26,583 nt of DNA. Source: Amycolatopsis jejuensis (GTDB taxonomy: Bacteria > Actinomycetota > Actinomycetes > Mycobacteriales > Pseudonocardiaceae). The stretch is taken from the NCBI RefSeq assembly GCF_000717335.1, contig NZ_JNYZ01000058.1, forward strand, positions 1 to 26,583, written 5' to 3'. A program made the position numbers and the translations under genes. The notes under the pieces were generated by a model that saw only the letters and a list, made by a program, of their open reading frames with translations, had not been told where the DNA came from and ran no database searches. Every line of letters begins with the position of its first letter. Position 1 is the first letter of the stretch. Shown piece after piece: positions 16,212-24,914 of the stretch.

Positions 16212-17150
16212 CTACTTGCCCCGGTCGGCAGGGGCGAGATCGTTGATCGAAATGGTGCTGACCGCGTCGTTTTCCACGCCGTACTTGTGCAGCACCTTGA
16301 CGTACTCCCCGTTGTCCACGAGCTTCTGCAGGGCCTTTTGCAATGCTTTCAGCAGGTCCTGGTTGCTCTTGAGCACGCCGTAGGCGTCGGTGAAATACAC
16401 CGTGCCGCCGAGACCCTGGAGGTCGGGCACGGACACGAACGCCGAGCCGTTGTCCGCCGTCTTGGCGATGTAGGCGGTCAGGGCTTCCGATTGCACGAAC
16501 GCGTCCGCGTCCCCGCTCTTCACCGCGAGCAGCGGGCTGCTGTTGTCGGAGTAGAGCCGCGTCTTGATTTCGGGCTTGCCTTTCTGCGCGCATTCTTTCT
16601 GCCGGTCGGCCACGATCGACTGCGGCGGCGTCGAACCTTGCACGAGGGCCACGGTGTGGCCGCACAGATCGGAGACGCCCTTCACGTGGTACGGATTCTT
16701 CTTGGGCACGAGGACCCCGAACGGCACCTTGAAGAAGACGGCGAAGTCGGCGATGGCCCGGCGGTCGGGCGACGGGAGTACGGTGCCGGTCGCGTCCGCT
16801 TTGCCTGCCTGCAGGGACGGCATGATCGCGTCGAACTTCACGTTGGTGAATTCGACCTTGAGCCCGGCCAGCTCACCGACCTTGCGATAGAGGTCGATGT
16901 CGATTCCGCCGAGCTGGTCGCCGTCGAGGGTCGCCATCGGCGGCGCGGGAGCGGTGAGGACCACCCGTAACGTGCCGCTGTCCCGGATCTTGGCCGGAAA
17001 GGCCGCTCGCACCTCCTTGTCGACGTTCGGCCCGGGAGTGCCGTCGCTGCCCGGCGACGTTCCGCCGCAGGCGGACAGCAGGCCGGTCAGCAAGAGCGCG
17101 GTGGTCGCCACACTGGCCCGGACGAGGGTGCGAGTTGTCGTGATACTCAT
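16212..17150 (-). CDS. Extracellular solute-binding lipoprotein (family 3), copy 1 in the run
   Basis: This is a 312-residue protein with a lipoprotein signal (LLLTGLLSACGG, lipobox LSAC). The mature protein is a family-3 binding protein, with GIDIDLYRKVG and VPFGVLVPKKNPYHV. DLCGHT plus KEC suggests a disulfide at the same place as in its paralogue at 7434-8375. It delivers solute to the permease encoded next. ATG 17150 has a GAGG ribosome-binding site 6 bases upstream, lying inside the 3' end of the molybdenum-enzyme gene; TTG 17156 is unlikely. It starts 2 bases after that gene's stop, which ties uptake to the oxidoreductase. Confidence 0.88.
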   Translation of the reverse strand: MSITTTRTLVRASVATTALLLTGLLSACGGTSPGSDGTPGPNVDKEVRAAFPAKIRDSGTLRVVLTAPAPPMATLDGDQLGGIDIDLYRKVGELAGLKVEFTNVKFDAIMPSLQAGKADATGTVLPSPDRRAIADFAVFFKVPFGVLVPKKNPYHVKGVSDLCGHTVALVQGSTPPQSIVADRQKECAQKGKPEIKTRLYSDNSSPLLAVKSGDADAFVQSEALTAYIAKTADNGSAFVSVPDLQGLGGTVYFTDAYGVLKSNQDLLKALQKALQKLVDNGEYVKVLHKYGVENDAVSTISINDLAPADRGK

Positions 17151-17152
17151 CT

Positions 17153-20100
17153 TCAACCTCTTTGTTGATTATGATTTCGAACAAGTCCCGGCACGGAAAT
17201 TTCGTTCTCCGGTGGCAGGTCGGGTACTCCTGTCCCGGCTTGGGCCTCCTGAAGGGATCTTCGCGTGCAGCGGGCGAGCAATGCCGACGCGGCAACCGGC
17301 TTCCACGCGGTCCCGGGCAGCGGGTGCGCCTCGGCAGTCCACGCACCGGCGGCCCGCTCGATCAGCTCGTCCGTCGCGCGCTGCCCGAGCAGCGCCTGTT
17401 CAGTCGCCGAAGCCCGGTAGGGAGTCGGGGCGATCCCGCCGAGCACGGCCCGGCATTCGGTGACCGCACCCGCAGTCGCCTGCACGGAAACGCATGCGGA
17501 CACGAGGGCGAAACCACCGTCGTACAGCTGGAGTTTCTCGAAGGTGGTCGTCCTGCGCAGGGCAGCCGCAGGCACGACGAGATGGGTGATCACGTCGGCG
17601 TGCCCGAGGACGGTTTCGCCCGGTCCCCGATACAGCTCGCCGATCGGCATGCGCCGGGCCCCTTGTGGGGTCGCCAGGTGCACGGTCGCGTCCATGGCGG
17701 ACAACGTCGTTGCGAGGTCCGAGGGTGTCGTGGCCTGGCAACGGTGGGCGCCGAGGGCAGCGTGGTAGAAGCGATGATCGCCCAGCACCGCGTAGCAGGG
17801 ACAGGTGCCGCCACCTCGTTTGTAGCACGCGAATCCGTTGCGGAAGAAGCCACATCGCTTTTCCTGGCACAGATTTCCCGCGACCGTGGCCGTCGCGCGG
17901 AGCTGCGCGGTGGCGATCGTGCCGATGGTCTCGGCGAGCGCGCTGATCTCGTGCCGGCGGGCGAATTCCGCGAGCTGGGCGAGGGTGACTGCGGCCCCGA
18001 TGACCAAGTCCTCGCCGGGCGGGTGGGTGAGGCGGGTCAGCTCGGGCAGCCGGGTGAGGTCGACGAGCAGCGACTCCGACCGGATGCCCTGTGCCCGCGC
18101 GACAAGCAGATCGGTACCGCCACCGAGCGGCCGGGACCGGGGTTGCTCCTGCAGGGTGGCAGTCGCGGCGGGGACGGTCGGTGGCTGGTGCAGGCGGATC
18201 GGTTCCGGAGGCCGTTGCGGCCGGGCGAGCCGGGTCCCGTATCGGTGCAGGAGCGCGTGCAGCCCGTGCGGATAGGCCCACCGCATCGCGGAAATCCACC
18301 AGCGGTGAGGGTCCCACCGGAGGCCGGCGGGCCGTTCCGGAATGCCGAGCGCGCTCAGTACCTTGTCCGGGGTGATTGGCAGCTCGCGGACCCGGGCACC
18401 CACGGCGTGCGCGACCGCGTTCGCCACGGCGGCGGGAATCGGGGACAGGGCGATCTCGGCCAGTCCCTTCGCGCCGAGTGGCCCGGTGCCGTCCGCGGAC
18501 TCCAGGAAGACCGGGGTGATGTCGGGGACGTCGACCGCGCGGGGCAAGGCGTACTCGGTGTAGCTGCCGTTGGCCAGTTTCCCTTCGGCGTAAGTCAACT
18601 CCTCGCCGAGCGCGGCGCCCAGCGCCATCGCCACACCGCCGACGACCTGTCCGGCCGCCCCGGTCGGATTGACGATGGTGCCGGAATCGTGCACGGCCAC
18701 TACTTTCAGTACCCGCACCCGTCCGGTCGCGCGGTCGACCTCGACTTCCACCGCGTGGGCGGCGAACGAGTAGGCGGGGGAGAGATTGCCGATGCCGGAC
18801 GGGTCGTCGGCCAGGGGCAGGTCGACGGTGTGCCGGTAGGAGAAACCCAGCACGCCGTCGACGGTGTCCGGGGCGGCCGTGACGAGATCACCGATGCTGA
18901 TGGCGTCGGCGCCCGCGCGGACCATGCCACCGTCGAGACGGACCGATGCCGCAGGGGTCGCGAACTTCCCGGCGGCGAGCTCCCGCAGGTACTCGGCGGC
19001 GGCCCGGCCTGCGCCGAGCGCGGCGTTGCCGGTCATGTAGGTGCCTTTGGACGCGCCGGCGCCTGGGTCGTACGGAGTCTGCGCGGTGTCCTGGTAGACG
19101 ACCTCGACGTCGGCCGCATCGAGGCCGAGCTGGCCGGCGACCAGGATCCCGGCGACGGTCGACTGTCCGGTGCCCGGGTCGCCGGCGCCGGTCCGCACCC
19201 TTACCGAACCGTCCGTGCCGAGTTCCACGCGCGCTTCGGAGTACGTCGCATACGGGGTACCGAGTGCGCCGGAAACGTGGATGGCCGCGGCGATGCCGAC
19301 TCCGCGGCCGCTTCCGCCGAGTGCTCGTTTCGTTTCCCAGCCGATCCGGTCGCGCGCGGTCTGCAGGCACTCGATCATCCGGGCACTGTCGATCTCCCAG
19401 CCGGCAATGGTGCGGTCACCCGGCCGGTTCGCGTTCCGGATCCGCAGCTCGACCGGGTCCTGCCCGAGCTGCGCGGCGAGCTCGTCGAGCTGCGACTCGA
19501 TCGCGAACACCGCCTGTGGACCGCCCGCGCCCCGGAATGCGCCACCCGGCCGCCGGCTGGTGTAGTAGGCGGCACCGCTGACCCGTGCCGCGTCCAGCCG
19601 GTACTGCGAGGCGAGCACCAGGCTGCAGAAGTTCAGTTCGTTGCCGGCGGCCTGTGCGTAACCGCCGGCCTCGACCTTGACGTCGGCTTCGCGGCTGATC
19701 AGGCGTCCGTCCCGGGTCGCGGTGGTGGCGAGGTCGACGACGAAGTCGTGGCGGTGCTTGGTGTGCGCGAACTCGTCGGCGCGGGTGAGGGCCAGCCGGA
19801 CGGGACGGCCGGTCTTGATCGCCAGCGCCGCGGCGAGCACTTCGACGTCACCGGGCCGTACGCGTGAGCCGAAGTCGCCACCCGCGGCGATCCGGTGCAG
19901 CCGGATCCGGTCTTCGCCGAGGTCGAGCAGGTGCGCGAGTTCCCGCCGGACCGTGCGGGTGCCCTGGGTGGGGGTCCAGATGTGCAGGCATTCGGCGTCC
20001 CACCTCGCGACAGTGGTGTGCGGTTCCATGCAGGCGTGCGCCTGGCTGCCGAAGCGGTAGCGCCCCGAAACCGTGACCGGGCCGGGGGAGGCGGGCGCCT

Positions 20101-20563
20101 CGCCGAATGTGCGGTCGAACGAAACCGCCACCCCGCGCGAATCCCGCGACCGCAAGGCCGGGTCGGCATCGAGCGCTTCGTCGAACGAGCGCAGCCGCGG
20201 CAGCGGGGCATAGCGGACCCGGATGCGAGCCAGTGCCGCACGGGCCTGTTCCTCGGATTCGGCGGCCACCGCAGCGATCTCGTGCCCCACGAAACGCACC
20301 GTGTCGCGCGCGAGGGCCGGCCGGTCGCCGATGCCGTAGTCGAGGTAGCGCCGGTCCGGCAGGTCGGCCGCGGTGATGACCGCCTGTACGCCGGGCATGC
20401 GCTCGGCCGCGTGCACGTCGAGCTGGGTGATTCTGGCGTGCTCGTGCGGACTGCGCAGCACGGCAGCGGCGAGCATGCCGGGCAGCCGGAGGTCACCCGC
20501 GTACCGGGCGCTGCCGTCGGTACGCGCCTGCCATTCGGCGTGCCGGACGTGAGGCATTCTCAT
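17153..20563 (-). CDS. Molybdenum hydroxylase: fused molybdopterin + FAD subunit
   Basis: This is an 1136-residue fusion. Residues about 1-730 form the molybdopterin subunit of the xanthine dehydrogenase/CO dehydrogenase family, with a hammerhead domain, GGDFGSR, GGAFRGAGGPQ and GAKGLAE, whose Glu703 is the expected catalytic Glu. A linker with a WWISAMRWAYPHGL segment leads to a CoxM-type FAD domain (about 805-1110, PLGGGTDLLVA). Inside the FAD domain, Cys899, 904, 913, 921, 923 and 942 cluster within 44 residues. 4-Hydroxybenzoyl-CoA reductase has a four-Cys [4Fe-4S] insertion at the corresponding place, and the 8-residue gap (913-921) matches it. The enzyme is probably cytoplasmic. ATG 20563 overlaps the [2Fe-2S] gene stop as ATGA. 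Its substrate is likely an aromatic or heterocyclic compound. Confidence 0.85.
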   Translation of the reverse strand: MRMPHVRHAEWQARTDGSARYAGDLRLPGMLAAAVLRSPHEHARITQLDVHAAERMPGVQAVITAADLPDRRYLDYGIGDRPALARDTVRFVGHEIAAVAAESEEQARAALARIRVRYAPLPRLRSFDEALDADPALRSRDSRGVAVSFDRTFGEAPASPGPVTVSGRYRFGSQAHACMEPHTTVARWDAECLHIWTPTQGTRTVRRELAHLLDLGEDRIRLHRIAAGGDFGSRVRPGDVEVLAAALAIKTGRPVRLALTRADEFAHTKHRHDFVVDLATTATRDGRLISREADVKVEAGGYAQAAGNELNFCSLVLASQYRLDAARVSGAAYYTSRRPGGAFRGAGGPQAVFAIESQLDELAAQLGQDPVELRIRNANRPGDRTIAGWEIDSARMIECLQTARDRIGWETKRALGGSGRGVGIAAAIHVSGALGTPYATYSEARVELGTDGSVRVRTGAGDPGTGQSTVAGILVAGQLGLDAADVEVVYQDTAQTPYDPGAGASKGTYMTGNAALGAGRAAAEYLRELAAGKFATPAASVRLDGGMVRAGADAISIGDLVTAAPDTVDGVLGFSYRHTVDLPLADDPSGIGNLSPAYSFAAHAVEVEVDRATGRVRVLKVVAVHDSGTIVNPTGAAGQVVGGVAMALGAALGEELTYAEGKLANGSYTEYALPRAVDVPDITPVFLESADGTGPLGAKGLAEIALSPIPAAVANAVAHAVGARVRELPITPDKVLSALGIPERPAGLRWDPHRWWISAMRWAYPHGLHALLHRYGTRLARPQRPPEPIRLHQPPTVPAATATLQEQPRSRPLGGGTDLLVARAQGIRSESLLVDLTRLPELTRLTHPPGEDLVIGAAVTLAQLAEFARRHEISALAETIGTIATAQLRATATVAGNLCQEKRCGFFRNGFACYKRGGGTCPCYAVLGDHRFYHAALGAHRCQATTPSDLATTLSAMDATVHLATPQGARRMPIGELYRGPGETVLGHADVITHLVVPAAALRRTTTFEKLQLYDGGFALVSACVSVQATAGAVTECRAVLGGIAPTPYRASATEQALLGQRATDELIERAAGAWTAEAHPLPGTAWKPVAASALLARCTRRSLQEAQAGTGVPDLPPENEISVPGLVRNHNQQRG

Positions 20564-21066
20564 CCGCACTCCTCGCCCGGTCCGGCCATCCGGATGCCCT
20601 GCACGATCGCGGAGTATCCGGTACAGCGGCAGATGTTTCCGGCGAGCTGGTGCCGGAGCCCGTGGTCGTCGGCGGGCACCTCGCCGGCGCGCAGCAGGGC
20701 CGCGGCGTGCACGAGCTGCCCCGACGTGCAGAACCCGCACTGGAAGGCCCCGGCGTCGGCAAACGCTTCCCGCAGCCGCGCCGTTTCCCCGGCAAGTCCT
20801 TCGATCGTCTCCACCGGGCCGCGGACGCGAGCGGCGAGCGTGATGCAGGCGAGTACCGGGGTGCCGTCCACGAGCACCGTGCACGCGCCGCATTCCCCGT
20901 TGCCACAGGCCAGTTTCGTGCCGGTCAGGCCGAGCCGGTCGCGCAGGAGCTCGAGCAGGACCGCGCCGGGAGCATGCCGGAGCAGGTGCCGGGTCCCGTT
21001 GACCTCGAGCTCGGTGTCGGTGGTGGCGGTGCGGTCCCCGGCCCGCCGCCGGCTCAGGCGCCGCAT
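20560..21066 (-). CDS. [2Fe-2S] subunit of molybdenum hydroxylase
   Basis: This is a 168-residue protein of the XdhC/CoxS/HcrC type. The plant-ferredoxin-like cluster is bound by Cys54, Cys59, Cys62 (CGNGECGAC) and Cys74. The second cluster is bound by Cys110, Cys113 (CGFC) and Cys146, Cys148 (CRC). It carries electrons between the molybdenum centre and the FAD domain of the next gene's product. The first 16 residues are a basic extension; ATG 21066 lies within the 3' end of the GTPase gene (13-base overlap). All eight cluster ligands are intact. Confidence 0.92.
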   Translation of the reverse strand: MRRLSRRRAGDRTATTDTELEVNGTRHLLRHAPGAVLLELLRDRLGLTGTKLACGNGECGACTVLVDGTPVLACITLAARVRGPVETIEGLAGETARLREAFADAGAFQCGFCTSGQLVHAAALLRAGEVPADDHGLRHQLAGNICRCTGYSAIVQGIRMAGPGEECG

Positions 21067-21980
21067 GCCGCGAACTCCCGTTCCAGTGCGGCTTCGTCGA
21101 GCCCGGCGCCGATCAGCACGAGGACCGACCGGCCTGGCTGCGGCTCGGCGCCGGCCGGCAGGTCGTCGAGGTCAACCGAACCGGACACCAGGTGCACGGC
21201 CTTCGCGGCGGCGCTTCCGGCGAGGTGCACGACTCCCTTGGCGCGGATCACGGACGAGGGCAGGCCGGCGAGCCAGCCGCGCAGCCGGCCCGCGTCGAGC
21301 TCGCGTTCGGTGCCGACGGTGACGCTGGCGAACCGATGCTCGCCGGGTCCGTGGGTGCTGGGCGATCGAACGCCGTCGGCCGGGGCGCGCCGCTCGTCGA
21401 ACACCGCTGCCGCCGGGACTTCGCAGCGGACTGCGGTCAGCTGGGTGGCCGCGGCGTTGACACGGCGCAGGCCTTGCCGGATCAGTTCCAGCACTTCGCC
21501 GCCGACCAGGTCGGCCTTGTTGATGATCAGCAGATCGGCATGGGTGAGCTGGTGGTACGCGGCTTCGGCGTGTTCCAGGTTCGCGTCGAAGTTGGCGGCG
21601 TCGACGCACGTCACGGTGCCGGTGAAGGTGACCCGGCCGGAAAGCGGCGGGCTGACCAGCGATTCGATCACCGGCCCCGGGTCGACCAGCCCGCTGCCCT
21701 CGACGAGGATGTGGTCGAATCCGGGCCCGGTGGTCAGCAGCGTGTCCACCGCCCGGATGAGGTCACCGCGGCTCGCGCAGCACACGCACCCATTGGCCAG
21801 TTCCAGCACACTGCCGGTGCGATGGGTGATGAGCGAGGCGTCGATGCCGAGTTCGCCGAACTCGTTCACGATCACCGCGAGGCGGCCCGGCGGCCGCGCC
21901 GTGAGCAGATGGTTGACCAGGGTTGTCTTGCCACTGCCCAGAAAACCGGTCACCAGCGTGAGTTTCGTCGTGGTCGCCAT
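21054..21980 (-). CDS. CobW/COG0523-family GTPase (metallochaperone type)
   Basis: This is a 308-residue G3E GTPase. Walker A is GFLGSGKT (12-19), the metal-binding GCxCC motif is GCVCC (64-68), and the guanine-specificity motif NKAD sits near residue 150. A C-terminal CobW_C-like domain includes SVTVGTERELD and a VIRAKGVVHL strand. Relatives (ZigA, ZNG1, YeiR, CobW, NHase activators) deliver Zn, Co or Fe to client enzymes. No His-rich metal-storage loop is visible. Its position between the M20 hydrolase and the molybdenum-enzyme genes suggests it supplies metal to a hydrolase of this pathway, or helps mature the oxidoreductase (inference). ATG 21980 is 2 bases after the M20 stop. Confidence 0.88.
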   Translation of the reverse strand: MATTTKLTLVTGFLGSGKTTLVNHLLTARPPGRLAVIVNEFGELGIDASLITHRTGSVLELANGCVCCASRGDLIRAVDTLLTTGPGFDHILVEGSGLVDPGPVIESLVSPPLSGRVTFTGTVTCVDAANFDANLEHAEAAYHQLTHADLLIINKADLVGGEVLELIRQGLRRVNAAATQLTAVRCEVPAAAVFDERRAPADGVRSPSTHGPGEHRFASVTVGTERELDAGRLRGWLAGLPSSVIRAKGVVHLAGSAAAKAVHLVSGSVDLDDLPAGAEPQPGRSVLVLIGAGLDEAALEREFAACGA

Positions 21981-21982
21981 CG

Positions 21983-23170
21983 CTACGCACCTGCTCCCGA
22001 CATCGAGGCACCGGCCAGCAGCCGGGACCGCACGGACGGCCGGTCCGCGAGATCGACGATGGTGGCGGCCAGCAGCGACGCACCGGCGAGCATCGCGTCG
22101 TCCGCCGCCGGGGTGGCACACGCCCTGGTGAAGTCCGGCTGATGGTTGACCACCGGCCAGGTACCGAGACCGACGAACGGGTGCAGCATCGGTATCGCTT
22201 GGGAGACGTTGCCCGCGTCGGTGGAGGCCAGGAAACCGGCGACCTGCTCCTCGGGATCGAACTCGCGCCCCGCGGTCACCGCGTTGGCCCGGTACAGCTC
22301 GGCCAGCTCGGGATCGGCCCGGAACTCCGCGTACGGCCGCTCACCGCCGCGCAGTTCCACCTGACATCCGGCGGCCAGTGCACCACCACGGAAACAATCC
22401 GTGACGCGGGTCCGGACGTCGGACAGCGCGGCCAAGGTCGGCGCGCGCAGAACGTACTCGGCCCGGGCCGACGCGGGGATGATGTTCGGCACTTCGCCGG
22501 CAGCGGTGGTGATGCCGCTGATCCGGATGCCGGGGTCGATGTGCTGACGCAGCAAGCCGATCGCGATCTGCCCGATGGCGAGCCCGTCGGCGGCGTTGCG
22601 CCCGCGCTGCGGTGCCGCGGAGGCGTGCGCGGCCTGACCGGTCACCGCCACGTCCATGGTGGACGCTGCGATCATGGCCGGGGAGACGGCTTCGAACGGG
22701 GTCGGGTGGATCATCAGCGCGGCGTGCACGCCGTCGAAGCCGCCCCGCTCCAGCATCAGGATCTTTCCGCCGCGGGACAGCACTTCCTCCGCGGGGGTGC
22801 CCAGTACGGTGATCGTGAGGTCCAGCTCGTCGGCAACCGGGCCGAGCGCCCGCGCCGCGGCGTAGGCGGCGGCCGCGATCATGTTGTGCCCGCACGCGTG
22901 TCCGATGCCGGGGAGGGCGTCGTACTCGGCGACCAGCGCGACGTTGAGGCTGCCGCTGCCGAGCTGCGCCCGGAAAGCCGTCGGCAGACCACAGATCCCG
23001 GCCTCGACCGAGTAGCCCTCGGCAGCCAGCGCCTCGGCCAGCCAGCGGCTGGCGTCGGCCTCCTCGTAGCCGATCTCGGGCCGGGCGTGCAGGGCATGGC
23101 TCAGCCTGACCGCGTCGCTGCTCCCGTGGCGTACCCGGCCGGCCGCGCGATCCTTCTGGTCAGCGCTCAT
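21983..23170 (-). CDS. M20-family amidohydrolase (AbgB/aminoacylase type)
   Basis: This is a 395-residue zinc hydrolase of the M20D group. EYDALPGIGHACGHN (82-96) holds metal ligands His91 and His95 with the conserved Cys93. TPAEE near residue 132 carries the general base Glu and a metal ligand. The AHASAAP segment marks the dimerisation-domain His, and VNHQPDF near the C-terminus fits the p-aminobenzoyl-glutamate-hydrolase/AbgB subgroup. Such enzymes remove an N-acyl group or split an amide; here one may release an amino acid from an N-acyl or N-carbamoyl intermediate (inference). ATG 23170 overlaps the upstream amidohydrolase by 11 bases. Confidence 0.88.
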   Translation of the reverse strand: MSADQKDRAAGRVRHGSSDAVRLSHALHARPEIGYEEADASRWLAEALAAEGYSVEAGICGLPTAFRAQLGSGSLNVALVAEYDALPGIGHACGHNMIAAAAYAAARALGPVADELDLTITVLGTPAEEVLSRGGKILMLERGGFDGVHAALMIHPTPFEAVSPAMIAASTMDVAVTGQAAHASAAPQRGRNAADGLAIGQIAIGLLRQHIDPGIRISGITTAAGEVPNIIPASARAEYVLRAPTLAALSDVRTRVTDCFRGGALAAGCQVELRGGERPYAEFRADPELAELYRANAVTAGREFDPEEQVAGFLASTDAGNVSQAIPMLHPFVGLGTWPVVNHQPDFTRACATPAADDAMLAGASLLAATIVDLADRPSVRSRLLAGASMSGAGA

Positions 23171-24848
23171 GGACGAGCTCCCCGCCGACGTAGGTCTGCA
23201 GCACCTTCAGCTCCGCGACCTCCTGGTCGGAACAGGTGAGGATGTCCCGGTCCAGCACGGCGAAGTCGGCGAGCTTGCCGGTTTCGAGCGAGCCGCGGAC
23301 GTTCTCCTGCCAGCAGGCGTACGCGTTGTTGATGGTGTACATCCGGAGCATCTGCTCACGGGTGATTTCCTGGCCCGGTGCCAGCACCCCGGCGAGCGTG
23401 TCCCCGGTGAGTGCGGCGTACTGGCTCAGGAAAGGACGGTCCGGGTCGTAGACCACGGCCGGGTTGTCCGAGCCGCCGGTCACCATGAGGCCGGCGTCGA
23501 ACCAGTCCTTGAGCGGCATTCCCCAGTCCCGCACGGTGCGCTTCCACGGGTCGTGCTCCGACATCTTGGCGATGCGCACCTGCTCCATGATCTCGTTCAT
23601 CCGCATGGACCGCGCCGACGCGTAGTAGGCCAGCAACGGATTGGCGGCGAGGGTGACGCCGAGTTCACGCGCCCGTTCGTAGTGATCGCGTTGCTGCAGG
23701 CCGAAACCGTGCTCGAAACTGAGCCGGCGGCCGTCGATCGGCCTGGTCTTGGCCGCTTCCTCCAGCGCCGAGATCACGATCTCGGCGGAGTCGCCCGCGC
23801 CACCGGTGTTGATGTGGATCGCCATGTTCCAGTCCCGGCGGTTGTACTCGGTGATCAGGAACCGCAGCTTGTCGGCGGAGTAGGCCCACCAGCCGTCGTT
23901 GACCACGACGAGCTTGATGCCGTTGAGCCGCAGCATGTCGTCGCCGAGGTGCTGCCGCGGCCCGAAGTAGGAGTCGATGGCGGTGAGGATCTCGTCGTTC
24001 GGCAAGTACCGGGCAGGCAGCCCGAGAATGAGGTCGGTGCGGATCTTCAGCAGGCCCCGCCGGCGTGCCTCGACGAACGAGTCGAGCTCGTCGACCGACG
24101 TGCCCATGTCGCGCACGCCCACCACTCCGCACGAGTGGTAAATGCGTTGCTGCGCCATCAGTGCCTCGATCTGCATGTCCTGGTCGAAATGCAGGAAGTC
24201 CCACTTCTTGATCGGCTGCCCGGCCGCCTTCCACCAGGCTTTGCGGGCCAGGTCGCCCGCGCCCGCGATGAGGTGCCCGGTGGGCTCACCGGCCCCGTCG
24301 CGCACGATCCAGCCTTCCGGCTCTGCCGGATGCGGGGTGTCGCGGGTGATGCCGGCGAGCCGCAGGGCATAGCTGTTGCAGATGACGTTCTTCCCGGACT
24401 GGAAGATGTACACCGGATGATCCGGCGCCACCTTGTCCAGGTCGTGCCTGGTGGGAAAGCGACCGTCGGCGAGCGCGCCGCGGTACATGCACGAGGTGCC
24501 GATCCATTCGCCCGCGGGCGTGACGTCGACCCGCGCCTTGATCTCCCGCAGGATCTCGTCGATCGACTGCAGCGTGGCAATGTTGACCTTCGCGGCGCCC
24601 CCGAGTGCATCGAGGCCGGCCAGCACGAAATGCACGTGGTTGTCCATCTGTCCGGGCACGACACAGCGGCCCTGCAGGTCGACCGTCTTCGTCCGGCGGC
24701 CGGCCAGTGCCCCGATCTCGTCGCTCGTCCCGACCGCAACGATCTTGCTGTCGAACACGGCGATCGCTTCGGCGACGGAGAAGGCACCGTCGACGGTGAC
24801 GATCCGGCCATTGGTGAGAACGAGGTCAGGAGCAAACTCGACAGGCAC
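23160..24848 (-). CDS. YtcJ-type (amidohydrolase family 3) metal-dependent hydrolase
   Basis: This is a 562-residue enzyme. It begins with a beta-sandwich segment (LVLTNGRIVTVDG), and His71/His73 (NHVHF) open the barrel metal site. Further candidates are His in AIHINTGG, His in LSFEHGFG and Asp in TGGSDNPAV. The beta-sandwich closes at the C-terminus (GKLADFAVLDRD). YtcJ-like proteins hydrolyse amides or N-formyl/N-acyl bonds of varied small molecules. GTG 24848 is chosen because a perfect GGAGG lies 7 bases upstream; the frame is open to 24896. It follows the IclR gene by 66 bases with no clear promoter between. Confidence 0.87.
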   Translation of the reverse strand: MPVEFAPDLVLTNGRIVTVDGAFSVAEAIAVFDSKIVAVGTSDEIGALAGRRTKTVDLQGRCVVPGQMDNHVHFVLAGLDALGGAAKVNIATLQSIDEILREIKARVDVTPAGEWIGTSCMYRGALADGRFPTRHDLDKVAPDHPVYIFQSGKNVICNSYALRLAGITRDTPHPAEPEGWIVRDGAGEPTGHLIAGAGDLARKAWWKAAGQPIKKWDFLHFDQDMQIEALMAQQRIYHSCGVVGVRDMGTSVDELDSFVEARRRGLLKIRTDLILGLPARYLPNDEILTAIDSYFGPRQHLGDDMLRLNGIKLVVVNDGWWAYSADKLRFLITEYNRRDWNMAIHINTGGAGDSAEIVISALEEAAKTRPIDGRRLSFEHGFGLQQRDHYERARELGVTLAANPLLAYYASARSMRMNEIMEQVRIAKMSEHDPWKRTVRDWGMPLKDWFDAGLMVTGGSDNPAVVYDPDRPFLSQYAALTGDTLAGVLAPGQEITREQMLRMYTINNAYACWQENVRGSLETGKLADFAVLDRDILTCSDQEVAELKVLQTYVGGELVHER

Positions 24849-24914
24849 TGCATTGCCTCCATGGTTGAGGGTTTTGCCGGCAGGCGGCGGGAGCACACCG
24901 GCCGTTTCCGGCTG

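Noticed and set aside
17162..19867. A 901-codon plus-strand open frame antisense to the Mo-FAD gene
   Set aside because: No motif and a composition typical of a reversed coding strand; the minus strand encodes a complete oxidoreductase.
17153..21066. The molybdenum enzyme as a CO dehydrogenase
   Set aside because: The active-site loop with the Cys ligand for the Mo/Cu centre typical of CoxL was not seen, the accessory cox genes are absent, and the FAD part carries the HcrB-like Cys insertion instead.
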